DNA of 64,000 nt from Arcobacter arenosus (lineage in GTDB: Bacteria; Campylobacterota; Campylobacteria; Campylobacterales; Arcobacteraceae): NCBI RefSeq assembly GCF_005771535.1, contig NZ_VANU01000004.1, forward strand, positions 124,001 to 188,000, written 5' to 3'. The translations under genes and the position numbers were made by a program. Shown here piece after piece: positions 18,502-28,462 of the stretch (within the stretch, counting starts at the first letter, position 1; each line of letters opens with the position of its first letter). The notes below the pieces were generated by a model. It did not search any database, was not told the origin of the DNA, and saw only the letters and a program-made list of their open reading frames with translations.

Positions 18502-20676
18502 ATGAATAAAAAAAATCTATTAAAAAAATTTATGATTTTTCTAGGTTTAGGAATTATCCTAAGCTTTATAATTTCTACAATATATATTAATTTTACTAAA
18601 CTTCCAAATTCTATAGATAATAGACTAAGAGATTATTTTTTTACCCTAAGAGGAGAAATACCCCATGAAGATAATATTGTAATCATTAATATTGATGAAG
18701 CATCTTTAAAAGAGGTAGGACAATGGCCTTGGTCTAGACCTAAAGTATCCCAATTATTAAAAAACCTTACAAATATGGATATAGGATTAATTGCTTTTGA
18801 TATGGTTTTTGCTGAACCTGATAAAAGTTCACCCCATAAAGTATTTAAAAAATATGGCATATCTAGAGAAAACACCCCTAACTATGATTTAATTTTAGGA
18901 AATACTGTTGCAAATACACCTACAATATTAGGTTATGTATTTGAATTTACAGAAAATAAATATATAGATAAAAAGGCTCCCCAAATTCCTGCAATTTTTA
19001 TTGAAAAGAATAAAAAACTAGGCGATGACTTTTTATTAAAAGCAAAAGGGGCAATATTAAATGTGCCAGAGATTCAAAACAAAGCATATACAAGTGGGTT
19101 TTTTAATAACATACCTGATGAATCAGGAGTAATAAGAAGTGTTCCACTTATAATATCTTATGAAGATATGATATACCCATCTTTATCTTTAGAAGTTATT
19201 CGTTTAATTTCAAAAACTAAAAAAGTAATTGTCAATTATGATGAAAATGGGATAGTTAATATAAAATTAAATAATTTAACAATTCCTACAGACAGATATG
19301 GAAGACTTTTAATAAATTTTAGAGGAAAATCAAAAAGCTTTAAATATTATTCCGCAAAAGATATTTTAAATGGTTCAATTCAGAAGAAAGAACTAGAAGG
19401 AAAAATTGCATTAATTGGAACTACGGCAGTTGGATTACTAGACCTTAGAGCAACACCTTTTGAATCAGTTTATCCAGGGGTAGAAGTTCATGCTAATGCT
19501 ATTGATAATATTTTGGTTGGTGATTTCTTAGCAAAAGAGTCATGGGTTGATGGTGCTAATATCTGGATTATATTTTTATTAACAATTTTAACTGTTTTAT
19601 TAATAACATATTTACCATTTTGGTTAAATCCGATTATAACTCTTTTTTTATTAGGAGGAACTGTTTTTGTTCTTTATAATCTATTATTTACTTATGGTTT
19701 AGTTTTAAATATATTTTTCCCTCTTTTTTCAATTGTTATAGCAGCCATAGTTGTTACACTGTTTGATTACTTTTATGAAATAAAAAAAGAAGAAGCCATA
19801 AAGAAAAAATTTGCTTCAAAAGTTTCAAAGTCAGTTATGGAAAACCTTTTAAAAGATATTGATAATAATGAGTTTCAAGCAGAAGAAAAAGAAGTAACAG
19901 TTTTTTTTAGTGATATTAGAAATTTTACAAATATCTCAGAACAAATGGATAATGCAAATGAACTTATTACATATCTGAATGAATATATGGAGCCAATGAG
20001 TAATATCATTACAGAATATGAAGGAACAATAGATAAATATATTGGTGATTCAATAATGGCCTATTGGAATGCTCCTGCAGAAGTATCAAATCATGCAGAT
20101 AAAGCTGTAACTGCTTCCCTTAAACAAATAAAACAACTTATCCCACTAAATAGAAAACTTAAAAGAGAAAATAAGCCTCCTATTGATATGGGTATAGGTA
20201 TTAATACAGGAAAAGCAATTGTAGGGGAAATGGGTAGTAAAGGTAGAAGTGATTATACAGTAATTGGAGATGCTATTAATCTTGGAGCAAGATTAGAATC
20301 ACTATGTATATTTTATGATTCTAAACTTAATATTTCAAATTTTACAAAAGAGCAACTAAAAAACGATTATACTTTTAGATTTCTTGACTTAGTAAAAGTT
20401 AAAGGGAAGAAAAAGCCTGTAGAGATATGGCAAGTAATTGATTTGGGAGAACCAGAAGAAGAACTAAAAAAAGAGTTAGAACTTTATCATGAAGCAATTA
20501 ATCTTTACAGAAACTCAAACTTTAAAGAAGCATTAGAGATTTTTGAAAATTTAGAAAACTATGATAAAAAAACGAATAAAAAAATATATCAAATTTATAT
20601 TAATAGATGCAAAGAATTTATACTTTCACCACCAACTAACTTTAATGGTATATACGAACATCATTCGAAAATCTAA
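18502..20676 (+). CDS. CHASE2-domain adenylate cyclase
   Basis: 724 residues. One N-terminal helix (10-30) anchors an extracytoplasmic CHASE2 sensor (about 35-345), followed by three membrane helices (about 350-425) and a class III cyclase domain (about 460-650). Metal ligands are D471 (FFSDIRNFT) and D516 (YIGD). K512 and T586 (SDYTVIGDAINLGARLE) specify adenine. The product is therefore cAMP. It probably balances the phosphodiesterase encoded just upstream. A short TPR-like tail follows the catalytic domain. Confidence 0.93.
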   Translation: MNKKNLLKKFMIFLGLGIILSFIISTIYINFTKLPNSIDNRLRDYFFTLRGEIPHEDNIVIINIDEASLKEVGQWPWSRPKVSQLLKNLTNMDIGLIAFDMVFAEPDKSSPHKVFKKYGISRENTPNYDLILGNTVANTPTILGYVFEFTENKYIDKKAPQIPAIFIEKNKKLGDDFLLKAKGAILNVPEIQNKAYTSGFFNNIPDESGVIRSVPLIISYEDMIYPSLSLEVIRLISKTKKVIVNYDENGIVNIKLNNLTIPTDRYGRLLINFRGKSKSFKYYSAKDILNGSIQKKELEGKIALIGTTAVGLLDLRATPFESVYPGVEVHANAIDNILVGDFLAKESWVDGANIWIIFLLTILTVLLITYLPFWLNPIITLFLLGGTVFVLYNLLFTYGLVLNIFFPLFSIVIAAIVVTLFDYFYEIKKEEAIKKKFASKVSKSVMENLLKDIDNNEFQAEEKEVTVFFSDIRNFTNISEQMDNANELITYLNEYMEPMSNIITEYEGTIDKYIGDSIMAYWNAPAEVSNHADKAVTASLKQIKQLIPLNRKLKRENKPPIDMGIGINTGKAIVGEMGSKGRSDYTVIGDAINLGARLESLCIFYDSKLNISNFTKEQLKNDYTFRFLDLVKVKGKKKPVEIWQVIDLGEPEEELKKELELYHEAINLYRNSNFKEALEIFENLENYDKKTNKKIYQIYINRCKEFILSPPTNFNGIYEHHSKI

Positions 20677-20703
20677 TATACTGGTTTATTTATTTTTTTT
20701 TGA

Positions 20704-20709
20704 TATAAT
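20704..20709 (+). promoter_or_regulatory. Possible -10 element before the TPR/barrel gene
   Basis: TATAAT in TTTGATATAATAAT, 32 bases before the ATG at 20741, preceded by a T-rich stretch as in many Campylobacterota promoters. No clear -35. It would give the export genes an additional promoter within the cluster. Confidence 0.35.
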
Positions 20710-20740
20710 AATTTTTAATTAATCAAAACGAGATCGATGC

Positions 20741-22315
20741 ATGAAAGAAAAACTTTTATTATTTTTTTTATTAACAACTTTAGTTTATGCAGAAAATTAT
20801 ACCCTGTATCTTACTTCAACAAATTCTTTACAATCAGCAAAAGAACATTATGAGAATATTAAATTTCATATTCCTGATTCTTTTGAAACAATAATTCATC
20901 AAAGAGACGATAAAAGTTATACCCTATTAATAAGAGATATAGAAACTTTAGAAAAAGCAAAAAGAATTCAAAAACTTCTTTATTTAACAAATAATTATCA
21001 AAACAGCTATATAAAAGTTTTTGATAAAAAACCTAACTATAATGTAATTCAAGTAAAAAATGAAAAAATAAAAAATGAAGAACCATATAAGCAAAATCTT
21101 GAACAATCTAATAAATATATTACAGCAGTAACTATGTACAATACAGAGCAATTTGTAAAATCTTATGAACTTTTTAATAAGCTTTTTTTGGAAAATAATT
21201 ACAATCTAAATGTAAACTATTTTTTAGCAAAAAGTGCTTTCAAAATAAAAAAGTATAATGAAGCTATGGCTGCATACGAAAGGGTTTTAATAATAAACCC
21301 TGATTTCAATCAAGCAAGATATGACTATGCTAGAATATTATATAAATTAAAACAAAAAAAAGAAGCTAAAATTGAATTTAATAAACTTCTTTCTTCTAAT
21401 ATAAACCCCGAGATTAAAACCCAAATAACAGAGTACTTAAAAATTTTAAATAATAAAATGAGAGGTAGTGCAAATATTATAGTAGGTTTAAGTAGAAGTA
21501 CAAATATAAATAATGGTCTTTTATCTCCTGAATATAGACTACCTGGACTAAATGATATATTAGTTAAAGGTGAGGATCCAATTTCAGATAGTGCACATAG
21601 TGAAATGTTAGATTTAAACTTTTATAATTATTTTAAAGATGATACCTTTAGATTAAAAAACTCATTTTTAGTTTATAACAAAAACTACTTTAATGAAACA
21701 GATGAAAATATAACTTTACTATCTTATAAACCCACTTTATCTTATTTAGACAAAGATTATCTATATGCATTAGGTTTTGGTATAGAAAGGATAATTAAAT
21801 CAGGGGAAGATTTTAATTCTTATTTTATTAGCCCTCAAATTACAAATAAAGACTTCTTTATAAATTTAAAATACCAAAAAGTGCAATATATTAGTGATGT
21901 AAACAAAGAAAAAGACTTTCATAAAATTCAATTATTTGGAAAAATTAATTTATTTAAAAATATGAATTATTATACAAATCTATATAAAAATATAAGAGAT
22001 AAAAATATAAGAACTGATATAGATAAATATACAATTGGAAATGGTTTAAATCTTTTTTATAATATTAATAAAAATAATAAAATTAATCTAAAATATCAAC
22101 TCAATTATAGTAAGTATAAATATGAAAATAATTTCTTTGAATCTAAAAGAGAAGATAAACAACACTTAGTTGAGTTATCTTTAAGTCATGCATTAAATAA
22201 AGATAATTTTATAAATATAAGTACTTCATATTTAAAAAATAACTCAAACCAAGATGCCTATGTTTATGATGAAAAGGCAATTAAGTTAAATTATCTTAAA
22301 GCTATACAGTGGTAA
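20741..22315 (+). CDS. Exported TPR protein with C-terminal beta-barrel-like region
   Basis: 524 residues. A signal peptide (MKEKLLLFFLLTTLVYA) precedes a SPOR-like segment (about 20-85), TPR repeats (about 125-235, including NYFLAKSAFKIKKYNEAMAA), and a C-terminal half rich in alternating hydrophobic/aromatic strands, like the DUF560/Slam-type outer-membrane barrels. It sits 24 bases before a FecR gene and 64 after the cyclase. I infer an outer-membrane or periplasmic assembly role in the same pathway. Confidence 0.6.
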   Translation: MKEKLLLFFLLTTLVYAENYTLYLTSTNSLQSAKEHYENIKFHIPDSFETIIHQRDDKSYTLLIRDIETLEKAKRIQKLLYLTNNYQNSYIKVFDKKPNYNVIQVKNEKIKNEEPYKQNLEQSNKYITAVTMYNTEQFVKSYELFNKLFLENNYNLNVNYFLAKSAFKIKKYNEAMAAYERVLIINPDFNQARYDYARILYKLKQKKEAKIEFNKLLSSNINPEIKTQITEYLKILNNKMRGSANIIVGLSRSTNINNGLLSPEYRLPGLNDILVKGEDPISDSAHSEMLDLNFYNYFKDDTFRLKNSFLVYNKNYFNETDENITLLSYKPTLSYLDKDYLYALGFGIERIIKSGEDFNSYFISPQITNKDFFINLKYQKVQYISDVNKEKDFHKIQLFGKINLFKNMNYYTNLYKNIRDKNIRTDIDKYTIGNGLNLFYNINKNNKINLKYQLNYSKYKYENNFFESKREDKQHLVELSLSHALNKDNFINISTSYLKNNSNQDAYVYDEKAIKLNYLKAIQW

Positions 22316-22339
22316 AATAATTTATTTGAGGAGTTCAAA

Positions 22340-23572
22340 ATGAATACTTTTTCTATTAAAATAATTTTTTTAACCCTATTGCTCTTTTCAACATCTGTAT
22401 TTGCAAATGTTGCAAAAGTTGTTGCTCTTGTAGGTGATGCTACAATAACTCGAGAGGGAAAAACAATTGATCTTACAAAAGAATCTATACTTTTAAAACA
22501 TGATGAAATAAAGACATCAAACAATACAAAAGTACAATTATTATTTAAAGATAATACAATTATCTCTATTGGGAACAACTCAACATTTCAAATATATAAT
22601 TATCTATATGATGAAGAAAACAATAAATTTGAAGCAAAATTTAATATGTTTAAAGGGACATTTAAAACAATCACTGGAAAGATTGGGAAAAAAGCTCCTG
22701 AAAATTTTCTTCTGAAAACAAAAACTGCTTCTATTGGAATTAGAGGTACACAAATAGTAATAAGTATAGAGGATAATCAAGAAAAGATTTTTTGTACAGA
22801 AGGTAGAATATTTGTTCAAAAAAACAATTCAAACTTAAGTACATCTATAAATGCTGGAGAATTTATTTCAGTTAACCAAAATACAAATAAACTTGAAGTA
22901 AAAACTATAAAACCAAGTGATATTAAAAATATAAATAAAAGTATATCAATTAAAAGTAATCTGGCTGTAGATAATATTACAATAAAAGAAGATAGGCCTG
23001 AAAAAGCAGAAAAAGCAGAAAAAGCAGAAAAAGCAGAAAAAGCAGAATCAACAAAATCAACAAAATCAACAAAATCAACAAAATCAACAGAATCAGCAGA
23101 ATCAGCAGAATCAGCCATTGAGAATACTATAGATGATGACTTATCTGAACTAACTCCCGAATCATATTTTGAAAACAATAATTCAACTGCAACATACAAA
23201 GGGGATTTTAATAATTATGGTTTTAATAACGGACAGCAATATCTAAAAAATGTTAATAATAAAAAAGTTGAAATTCCTGATGATACAACTATTCAGATGG
23301 ATATTGATTTTGGAAAAACTAATAATCAAATATCAAATGGTGAAATTAAAATTAATGATGTAGGAGACAGTACTTCTAGAACATTAACCTTTGATGGTGA
23401 CATTAATACTTCAAAATCAACTTTTGATTTATCACCAACAGGAACTACAAAAGGAAGTGGAGGCTCTGGTAAAATCTATGGAAGTGAAGCAGACTTAATT
23501 AAAGGTGAAGTTAATATGAGTTCATCTGATAATATCCAAATCAAAGGTAACTTCGACGCCGAAAAACAGTAA
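22340..23572 (+). CDS. Exported FecR-domain protein with tandem repeats
   Basis: 410 residues. Signal peptide (MNTFSIKIIFLTLLLFSTSVFA), then a FecR domain to about residue 140 with the family hallmark TASIGIRGT. A low-complexity stretch (about 221-259) is built of KAE, then STK, then ESA triplets. The C-terminal domain (about 275-410) is Asn/Gly/Ser-rich with predicted beta strands. FecR domains elsewhere sense or scaffold in the periplasm; here the partner is probably the CHASE2 cyclase. A paralogue lies at 27446. Confidence 0.75.
   Translation: MNTFSIKIIFLTLLLFSTSVFANVAKVVALVGDATITREGKTIDLTKESILLKHDEIKTSNNTKVQLLFKDNTIISIGNNSTFQIYNYLYDEENNKFEAKFNMFKGTFKTITGKIGKKAPENFLLKTKTASIGIRGTQIVISIEDNQEKIFCTEGRIFVQKNNSNLSTSINAGEFISVNQNTNKLEVKTIKPSDIKNINKSISIKSNLAVDNITIKEDRPEKAEKAEKAEKAEKAESTKSTKSTKSTKSTESAESAESAIENTIDDDLSELTPESYFENNNSTATYKGDFNNYGFNNGQQYLKNVNNKKVEIPDDTTIQMDIDFGKTNNQISNGEIKINDVGDSTSRTLTFDGDINTSKSTFDLSPTGTTKGSGGSGKIYGSEADLIKGEVNMSSSDNIQIKGNFDAEKQ
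23000..23116 (+). repeat. 9-base tandem repeat inside the FecR gene
   Basis: Thirteen in-frame units: five of GAAAAAGCA, then GAATCAACA/AAATCAACA forms, then GAATCAGCA forms, ending GAATCAGCC. Gain or loss of units keeps the frame and changes linker length by three residues each. Not a CRISPR because there are no spacers. Confidence 0.9.
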
Positions 23573-23736
23573 ATAAAATTTATTATCTTATTCAATTAAT
23601 TTATAACATAAATTAGATACAATTTGTACTTAAATAAAAGTACTTTATTATTGTATAGACAAATTTTTCTTATACTTATTTAATAGTCTAATACAAACTA
23701 CTCAAAAAATATTATCTAAGGGATTAATTAAATAAA

Positions 23737-25689
23737 ATGGCACTAATAGACTTACAAAACATTTCAAAACAATATGATATAAAAGTCATTTTAAAAGATG
23801 CAAATTTTACTCTAACGCAAGGTCAAAGAATTGCAGTTATAGGACAAAATGGTCAAGGTAAATCTACACTCTTTAAGATAATTATGGGACAAACAGAACC
23901 AGACTACGGTGAAATCTCAATTGATAAATCTTTGAAAATTGAAATGCTTGACCAACAACCAAAATTCGAAGCAAACCTAAAAGTTAGAGATGCAATTGAA
24001 GCACAACTTACAGAATTAAAAGCAGCAAAAAAAGAGTATGAAGAGATTACAGTAAAAGTTGCTACAGATTATGAAAATCAAGAATTATTAAGAAGACAAA
24101 GTGAACTTGCAACATTTATTGATTTTCACAATGCCTGGGATTTAGATAACACTATTGAACGAGTTTTAAAAGAGTTTAAACTAAAAGAGTATGAAGATAA
24201 AGATGTAAATCTTTTAAGTGGGGGAGAACAAAGAAGAGTTAGTCTTGCTGGATTATTATTAAAAAAACCTGATGTTTTACTTCTTGATGAGCCTACAAAC
24301 CACCTTGATGTTTATATGGTTGAGTTTTTAGAAAGTTTACTTCTAAAAAACAACTTTACTTTACTTTTTATCTCTCACGATAGATATTTCATTGATAATA
24401 TTGCTACTTCAATTGTAGAAGTTGAAGGGGGAAATCTTAAAAAGTTTAATGGTGGTTATTCTTCTTATTTAGAGCAAAAAGCACAAATGCTTGAAAATAT
24501 GCAAAAAGACCATGAAAATCTTTTAAGACTTGTGAAAAGAGAAGCTCACTGGATGCAACGTGGTGTTACAGCTAGAAGAAAAAGAAACGAAAGAAGAAAA
24601 GCAGAATATTTTGATTTAAAGAAAAAGGCCAAATCAAATCCAGCAGCTATTAGAAAAATGTCTTTAGAACTTCAAAGGGAACAAAAAGCATTTAATAGTG
24701 AAGAGAAACAACAAAATAAAAGAAAAATGCTTTATGAATTAGACAATATCAAAAAGTCTTTAGGTGATAAAGAATTAATAAACGACTTCACAACAAGAAT
24801 CTTACAAAAAGACACAATAGCAATAGTAGGTCCAAATGGAAGTGGAAAATCAACTCTACTTAAAATCTTTATGGAAAAACTAAAAGTTGATTCCGGAAGA
24901 TTTAAAAAAGGTGATTTTAACATTGGTTACTTTGACCAACAAAGAGAAATGTTAAATGATGACAAAAATCTAATGGAAACTTTCTGTCCAAATGGTGGAG
25001 ATAGAGTTATTTTAGATGATGGCCGAAATATGCATGTTTACGGATACTTGAAAAACTTTTTATTCCCTAGAGAATACCTTGACAAAAAAATTGGTGTATT
25101 AAGTGGTGGAGAGAAAAATAGAGTTGCCCTTGCCCTACTTTTTACTAAAAAAGTTGATTGCTTAATTCTAGATGAGCCTACAAATGATTTGGATATTCCG
25201 ACAATTAATATCTTGGAAGAATACTTGCAAAACTTCCAAGGGGCTTTAATATTTGTATCTCACGATAGATATTTTGTAGATAAAATTGCAAAAAAACTTT
25301 TTGTTTTCAAAGGGAATGGTATTGTTGAAGAGAGTTTCCAAGCTTATACAGAATACTTAGAGATTGAAAAAGAGTTAAGAGATTTAGATGATTTAGAAAA
25401 AGAATCATTAAAAAGTGAAAATAATACTAAGCAAATAAATACTCCTAAAAAACAAAACAAACTTTCATATAAAGACCAAAGGGAATATGATAGTTTACCT
25501 AAAGAGATTGAAGAACTTGAAGAAAAAATTGAAGAGATAAATCAATGTCTTTCGAATCCTGAATGTTATGAACAAAGAGGAATAGTAGCAGTTTCTAAAG
25601 AACTTGAAGAGACTGAAGCTATTTATGAAATAAAGGTTGAAAGATTTTTAGAATTAGAAGAACTAGTTGAAAGCTTTAATTCCAAATAA
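23737..25689 (+). CDS. uup: ABC-F ATPase, Uup-like
   Basis: 650 residues, two ABC domains with Walker A GQNGQGKST and GPNGSGKST, signature motifs LSGGEQRRVS and LSGGEKNRVA, and a long charged linker between them. No membrane segment. The C-terminal extension (about 560-650) is a coiled coil, as in Uup, which binds DNA or ribosomes. ABC-F proteins act on ribosomes rather than as transporters. Preceded by a 164-base spacer. Confidence 0.9.
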   Translation: MALIDLQNISKQYDIKVILKDANFTLTQGQRIAVIGQNGQGKSTLFKIIMGQTEPDYGEISIDKSLKIEMLDQQPKFEANLKVRDAIEAQLTELKAAKKEYEEITVKVATDYENQELLRRQSELATFIDFHNAWDLDNTIERVLKEFKLKEYEDKDVNLLSGGEQRRVSLAGLLLKKPDVLLLDEPTNHLDVYMVEFLESLLLKNNFTLLFISHDRYFIDNIATSIVEVEGGNLKKFNGGYSSYLEQKAQMLENMQKDHENLLRLVKREAHWMQRGVTARRKRNERRKAEYFDLKKKAKSNPAAIRKMSLELQREQKAFNSEEKQQNKRKMLYELDNIKKSLGDKELINDFTTRILQKDTIAIVGPNGSGKSTLLKIFMEKLKVDSGRFKKGDFNIGYFDQQREMLNDDKNLMETFCPNGGDRVILDDGRNMHVYGYLKNFLFPREYLDKKIGVLSGGEKNRVALALLFTKKVDCLILDEPTNDLDIPTINILEEYLQNFQGALIFVSHDRYFVDKIAKKLFVFKGNGIVEESFQAYTEYLEIEKELRDLDDLEKESLKSENNTKQINTPKKQNKLSYKDQREYDSLPKEIEELEEKIEEINQCLSNPECYEQRGIVAVSKELEETEAIYEIKVERFLELEELVESFNSK

Positions 25690-25722
25690 GATATAATTTA
25701 AAATAATTTAAAAAGGTTATAA

Positions 25723-26166
25723 ATGAGTTTAAAACAAATATTAAAAGATGATTTAAAAACAGCAATGAGAGAGAAAAACATTGTAAAAAGAGACTCAATT
25801 AGAGCGATTAATACAATGATAAAACAAATTGAAGTTGATGAAAGAAGAGAACTAGATGATTCAGAAGTTTTAAAACTTATACAAAAGGGAATAAAACAAA
25901 GAGAAGAAGCTGTAGTTCAATATAAAGATGCATCTAGAGATGATTTAGTTCAAAAAGAACAAGAACAAATTGATGTTTTCAAAGAATATATGCCAAAACA
26001 GTTAACTGATGAAGAACTTGAAACAGGGATGAAAGAACTTATTGCAGAACTTGGTGCAACATCAATGAAAGATATGGGTAAAATCATGGGACAAGCAAGC
26101 AAAAAATTTGCAGGTGTTGCCGATGGTAAAAGAATAAATGAGATGACAAAAAAACTTTTAGGTTAA
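25723..26166 (+). CDS. yqeY: GatB/YqeY domain protein
   Basis: 147 residues. The YqeY hallmarks are LKDDLKTAMREKN at the start, RDSIRAINTMIKQIEVD, KEYMPKQLTDEEL and the C-terminal MGQASKKFAGVADGKRINEM. The domain resembles the tRNA-binding tail of GatB; its role in bacteria is not settled. It lies 33 bases after uup and ten before the diguanylate cyclase gene. Confidence 0.93.
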   Translation: MSLKQILKDDLKTAMREKNIVKRDSIRAINTMIKQIEVDERRELDDSEVLKLIQKGIKQREEAVVQYKDASRDDLVQKEQEQIDVFKEYMPKQLTDEELETGMKELIAELGATSMKDMGKIMGQASKKFAGVADGKRINEMTKKLLG

Positions 26167-26176
26167 TAATTCAAAC

Positions 26177-27436
26177 ATGGATACTAATAAAGTAAATGAG
26201 ATTGTAAAAGAGACTATAATAAGTCTTCATAAAAAGAATATTCCAGCAACACCAAATGAATATCATAAAGAGTTTTGTAAAATCTCTCATGTATATAATT
26301 TTACGGTTGAAGAGTGTGAACAATTTAAAAAACTTGTTAAAAAATTAAGCAAAAATGAACAATTAGAGATAGAATCAAAAAATATTACTACTATTGAAGA
26401 TATGATTCCAATATTATTAAATAGAGTCTCTAAAGAAAATATTAACAACCTTGCACTTCTTTTTAACAACTCTTTAAAGCCCTCAATTAGTATTGATGTA
26501 GACAAAGATTTAGAAAGATTCACTATAAAAATTGGTGATTCACCTGCACTTATATTTGAAGATGATATTCAAAAAGAGATGCAAGACTTTATTACAAAGA
26601 GATTTGAAGCTGATAAAAATATTGTTAAACAAAAAACCTCAGAAATTGCAAAACTTTTAACTTTGATGGGACAATATTTTAGTGATGCTATTCATAGTAG
26701 TGATAAAGGCTCAAATGAAGTATCAAATATCAAATCAAAAATTGAATCAATTGATATGAAAGATGGGATGAAAAGTCTTAGTGATTTACAAAATCAATTA
26801 ATTGATGCAGCTAAATCTATTGAAAATGAGATGTCAAATGTTGGAGAAAAATTAAACTCAGGTAAATCAAAAGTTGAAACTTTAGAACAAAAAGTAAAAA
26901 AACTAGAACAAGAATTAGAAAAAACAAAAAAAGAGAGTTTAATAGACCATTTGACAGGAGTTTTAAGTAGAGGTGCCTACGAAAATTCTGTTAAAAAGAT
27001 AGAAAATACATTTATGAGAAACAATACCCAATATGCTATTGTTTTCTTTGATTTAGATCACTTTAAAAAAGTTAATGACACATATGGACATGATGCTGGA
27101 GATATAATTTTATCTACCTTTGCAAAAGTTTTGAGTAAAAACACTAGAGAACTTGATATTGTAGGAAGATATGGTGGAGAAGAGTTTGTTGCTATTATCC
27201 ATTTTAATCTAAAAAGAGAACTTTTAAAGTATCTAAAAAGAATCAAATCAATCATAAAAGACAATGATTTTATATATAAAAATCAAAAAATACATTTAAC
27301 TTTTTCTGCTGGTGTTGCAATTAGAAATAATCATAATAGCTATGACAGTACTATTCAAAAAGCTGATATGTTATTGTATGAAGCAAAAGAAACAGGTAGA
27401 GATAAGATTATACTGGAGGATGGTACTATAATTTAA
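26177..27436 (+). CDS. Diguanylate cyclase (GGDEF protein) with coiled-coil sensor region
   Basis: 419 residues, no membrane segment. An N-terminal helical domain of the kind seen in other Campylobacterota GGDEF proteins runs to about 170, then a coiled coil (about 215-255), then the GGDEF domain. The active site is GGEEF (333-337) and the inhibitory I-site RELD (324-327) lies five residues before it, so it is probably an active, product-inhibited cyclase making c-di-GMP. The FecR paralogue starts nine bases after its stop. Confidence 0.92.
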   Translation: MDTNKVNEIVKETIISLHKKNIPATPNEYHKEFCKISHVYNFTVEECEQFKKLVKKLSKNEQLEIESKNITTIEDMIPILLNRVSKENINNLALLFNNSLKPSISIDVDKDLERFTIKIGDSPALIFEDDIQKEMQDFITKRFEADKNIVKQKTSEIAKLLTLMGQYFSDAIHSSDKGSNEVSNIKSKIESIDMKDGMKSLSDLQNQLIDAAKSIENEMSNVGEKLNSGKSKVETLEQKVKKLEQELEKTKKESLIDHLTGVLSRGAYENSVKKIENTFMRNNTQYAIVFFDLDHFKKVNDTYGHDAGDIILSTFAKVLSKNTRELDIVGRYGGEEFVAIIHFNLKRELLKYLKRIKSIIKDNDFIYKNQKIHLTFSAGVAIRNNHNSYDSTIQKADMLLYEAKETGRDKIILEDGTII

Positions 27437-27445
27437 GGAGTCCAT

Positions 27446-27874
27446 ATGAAAGCCTTATTAATGTTATTGGTTGTTGGTTTTTTTTCTATCTCATTAGCTA
27501 TTGAAAATTCAGGTTTTATAAAAAAACTGACAGGTGAGGCGATTATAAAAAGAGATAACAAAATTATTATAGTAAAAACTGGCGTTAAAATATATCCAAA
27601 AGATATAATTATTACAAAAAACAACAGCTCTGTTGGGATTATATTTAAAGATAATACTCTAATCTCTCTTGGGAAAAATACTGAATTTATTATTGAAGAA
27701 TATACATTTAATCCAGAAGAAAAACAGGAAGCTTTTATATCAAGAATTACAAAAGGAACACTATCCTGTTTAACAGGATTAATGCCAAAATTAAATCCTG
27801 ATGCTATGAAAATAAAAGCAAAAACAGCTTCTATAGGTATTAGAGGTACACATTTTTTAATTAGCGTAGACTAA
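27446..27874 (+). CDS. Minimal exported FecR-domain protein
   Basis: 142 residues: signal peptide (about 1-18) and a single FecR domain ending soon after TASIGIRGTHFLISVD. It is a paralogue of the protein at 22340 (shared FKDNT, GT..TG and TASIGIRGT blocks) but lacks the repeats and the C-terminal domain. It lies between a diguanylate cyclase and an OmpA-type lipoprotein with spacers of about ten bases, so it is a member of one operon. Confidence 0.8.
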   Translation: MKALLMLLVVGFFSISLAIENSGFIKKLTGEAIIKRDNKIIIVKTGVKIYPKDIIITKNNSSVGIIFKDNTLISLGKNTEFIIEEYTFNPEEKQEAFISRITKGTLSCLTGLMPKLNPDAMKIKAKTASIGIRGTHFLISVD

Positions 27875-27884
27875 AAGGGTATTT

Positions 27885-28460
27885 ATGAAAATTTTTATTA
27901 CTATTGTTTTATCATTATTCTTTTTTACAGCCTGTTCAAAAGTAAACGTTGTACTACTTCCAGAAGATGGAGATAAAGTAGGGAAAATAGAGATTCAAAA
28001 TGAAGATAAAAAATTTGTTATAGATAAACCATTTGAGCAAGTAAATGCTATTGATGGAGACTCATCAATTCTAACACATGAAGAGGTTCAAGAAAAGTTT
28101 AAAGACTCAATTGCAGCACTTCCTAAAAAACCAAAAAGTTATCTAATATATTTTGAATGGGATTCAACAAAAGTTGTTCCAAAATCAAAAAAAGAAATTA
28201 AGAAAATAATTGAAAATATAAAAAAAGAAAATATAAACTATATACATATTATTGGTCATACTGATAGAGCAGGAGATAACCAATACAATAAAAGATTATC
28301 CCTAAAAAGAGCAAACTATATTAAAAAGATTCTTATCAAAAATAAAATACCTAATGAGTTAATTGAAGTGGACTATTATGGAGAATCTGCACCTTTAGTC
28401 AAAACACGAGATGAAGTACCAAAAAAAATAAATAGAAGAGTAGAGGTAACTATAAAATAA
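27885..28460 (+). CDS. OmpA-family lipoprotein
   Basis: 191 residues. The lipobox is FFFTAC (Cys17), then a short N-terminal region, then a C-terminal OmpA domain from about residue 85 with YFEWDSTKV, IIGHTDRAGDNQYNKRLS and NRRVEVTI. OmpA domains bind peptidoglycan non-covalently, so it is probably an outer-membrane anchor. Last gene of the yqeY/GGDEF/FecR run; convergent with the next gene, two bases away. Confidence 0.88.
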   Translation: MKIFITIVLSLFFFTACSKVNVVLLPEDGDKVGKIEIQNEDKKFVIDKPFEQVNAIDGDSSILTHEEVQEKFKDSIAALPKKPKSYLIYFEWDSTKVVPKSKKEIKKIIENIKKENINYIHIIGHTDRAGDNQYNKRLSLKRANYIKKILIKNKIPNELIEVDYYGESAPLVKTRDEVPKKINRRVEVTIK

Positions 28461-28462
28461 AA

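Noticed and set aside
23000-23116. Possible CRISPR array
   Set aside because: Units are contiguous 9-base coding repeats with no spacers and lie in frame within the FecR gene.
22816-23199. Minus-strand ORF rich in DFV/AFS triplets across the FecR repeat
   Set aside because: It is the antisense reading of the KAE/STK repeat and has no ribosome-binding site.
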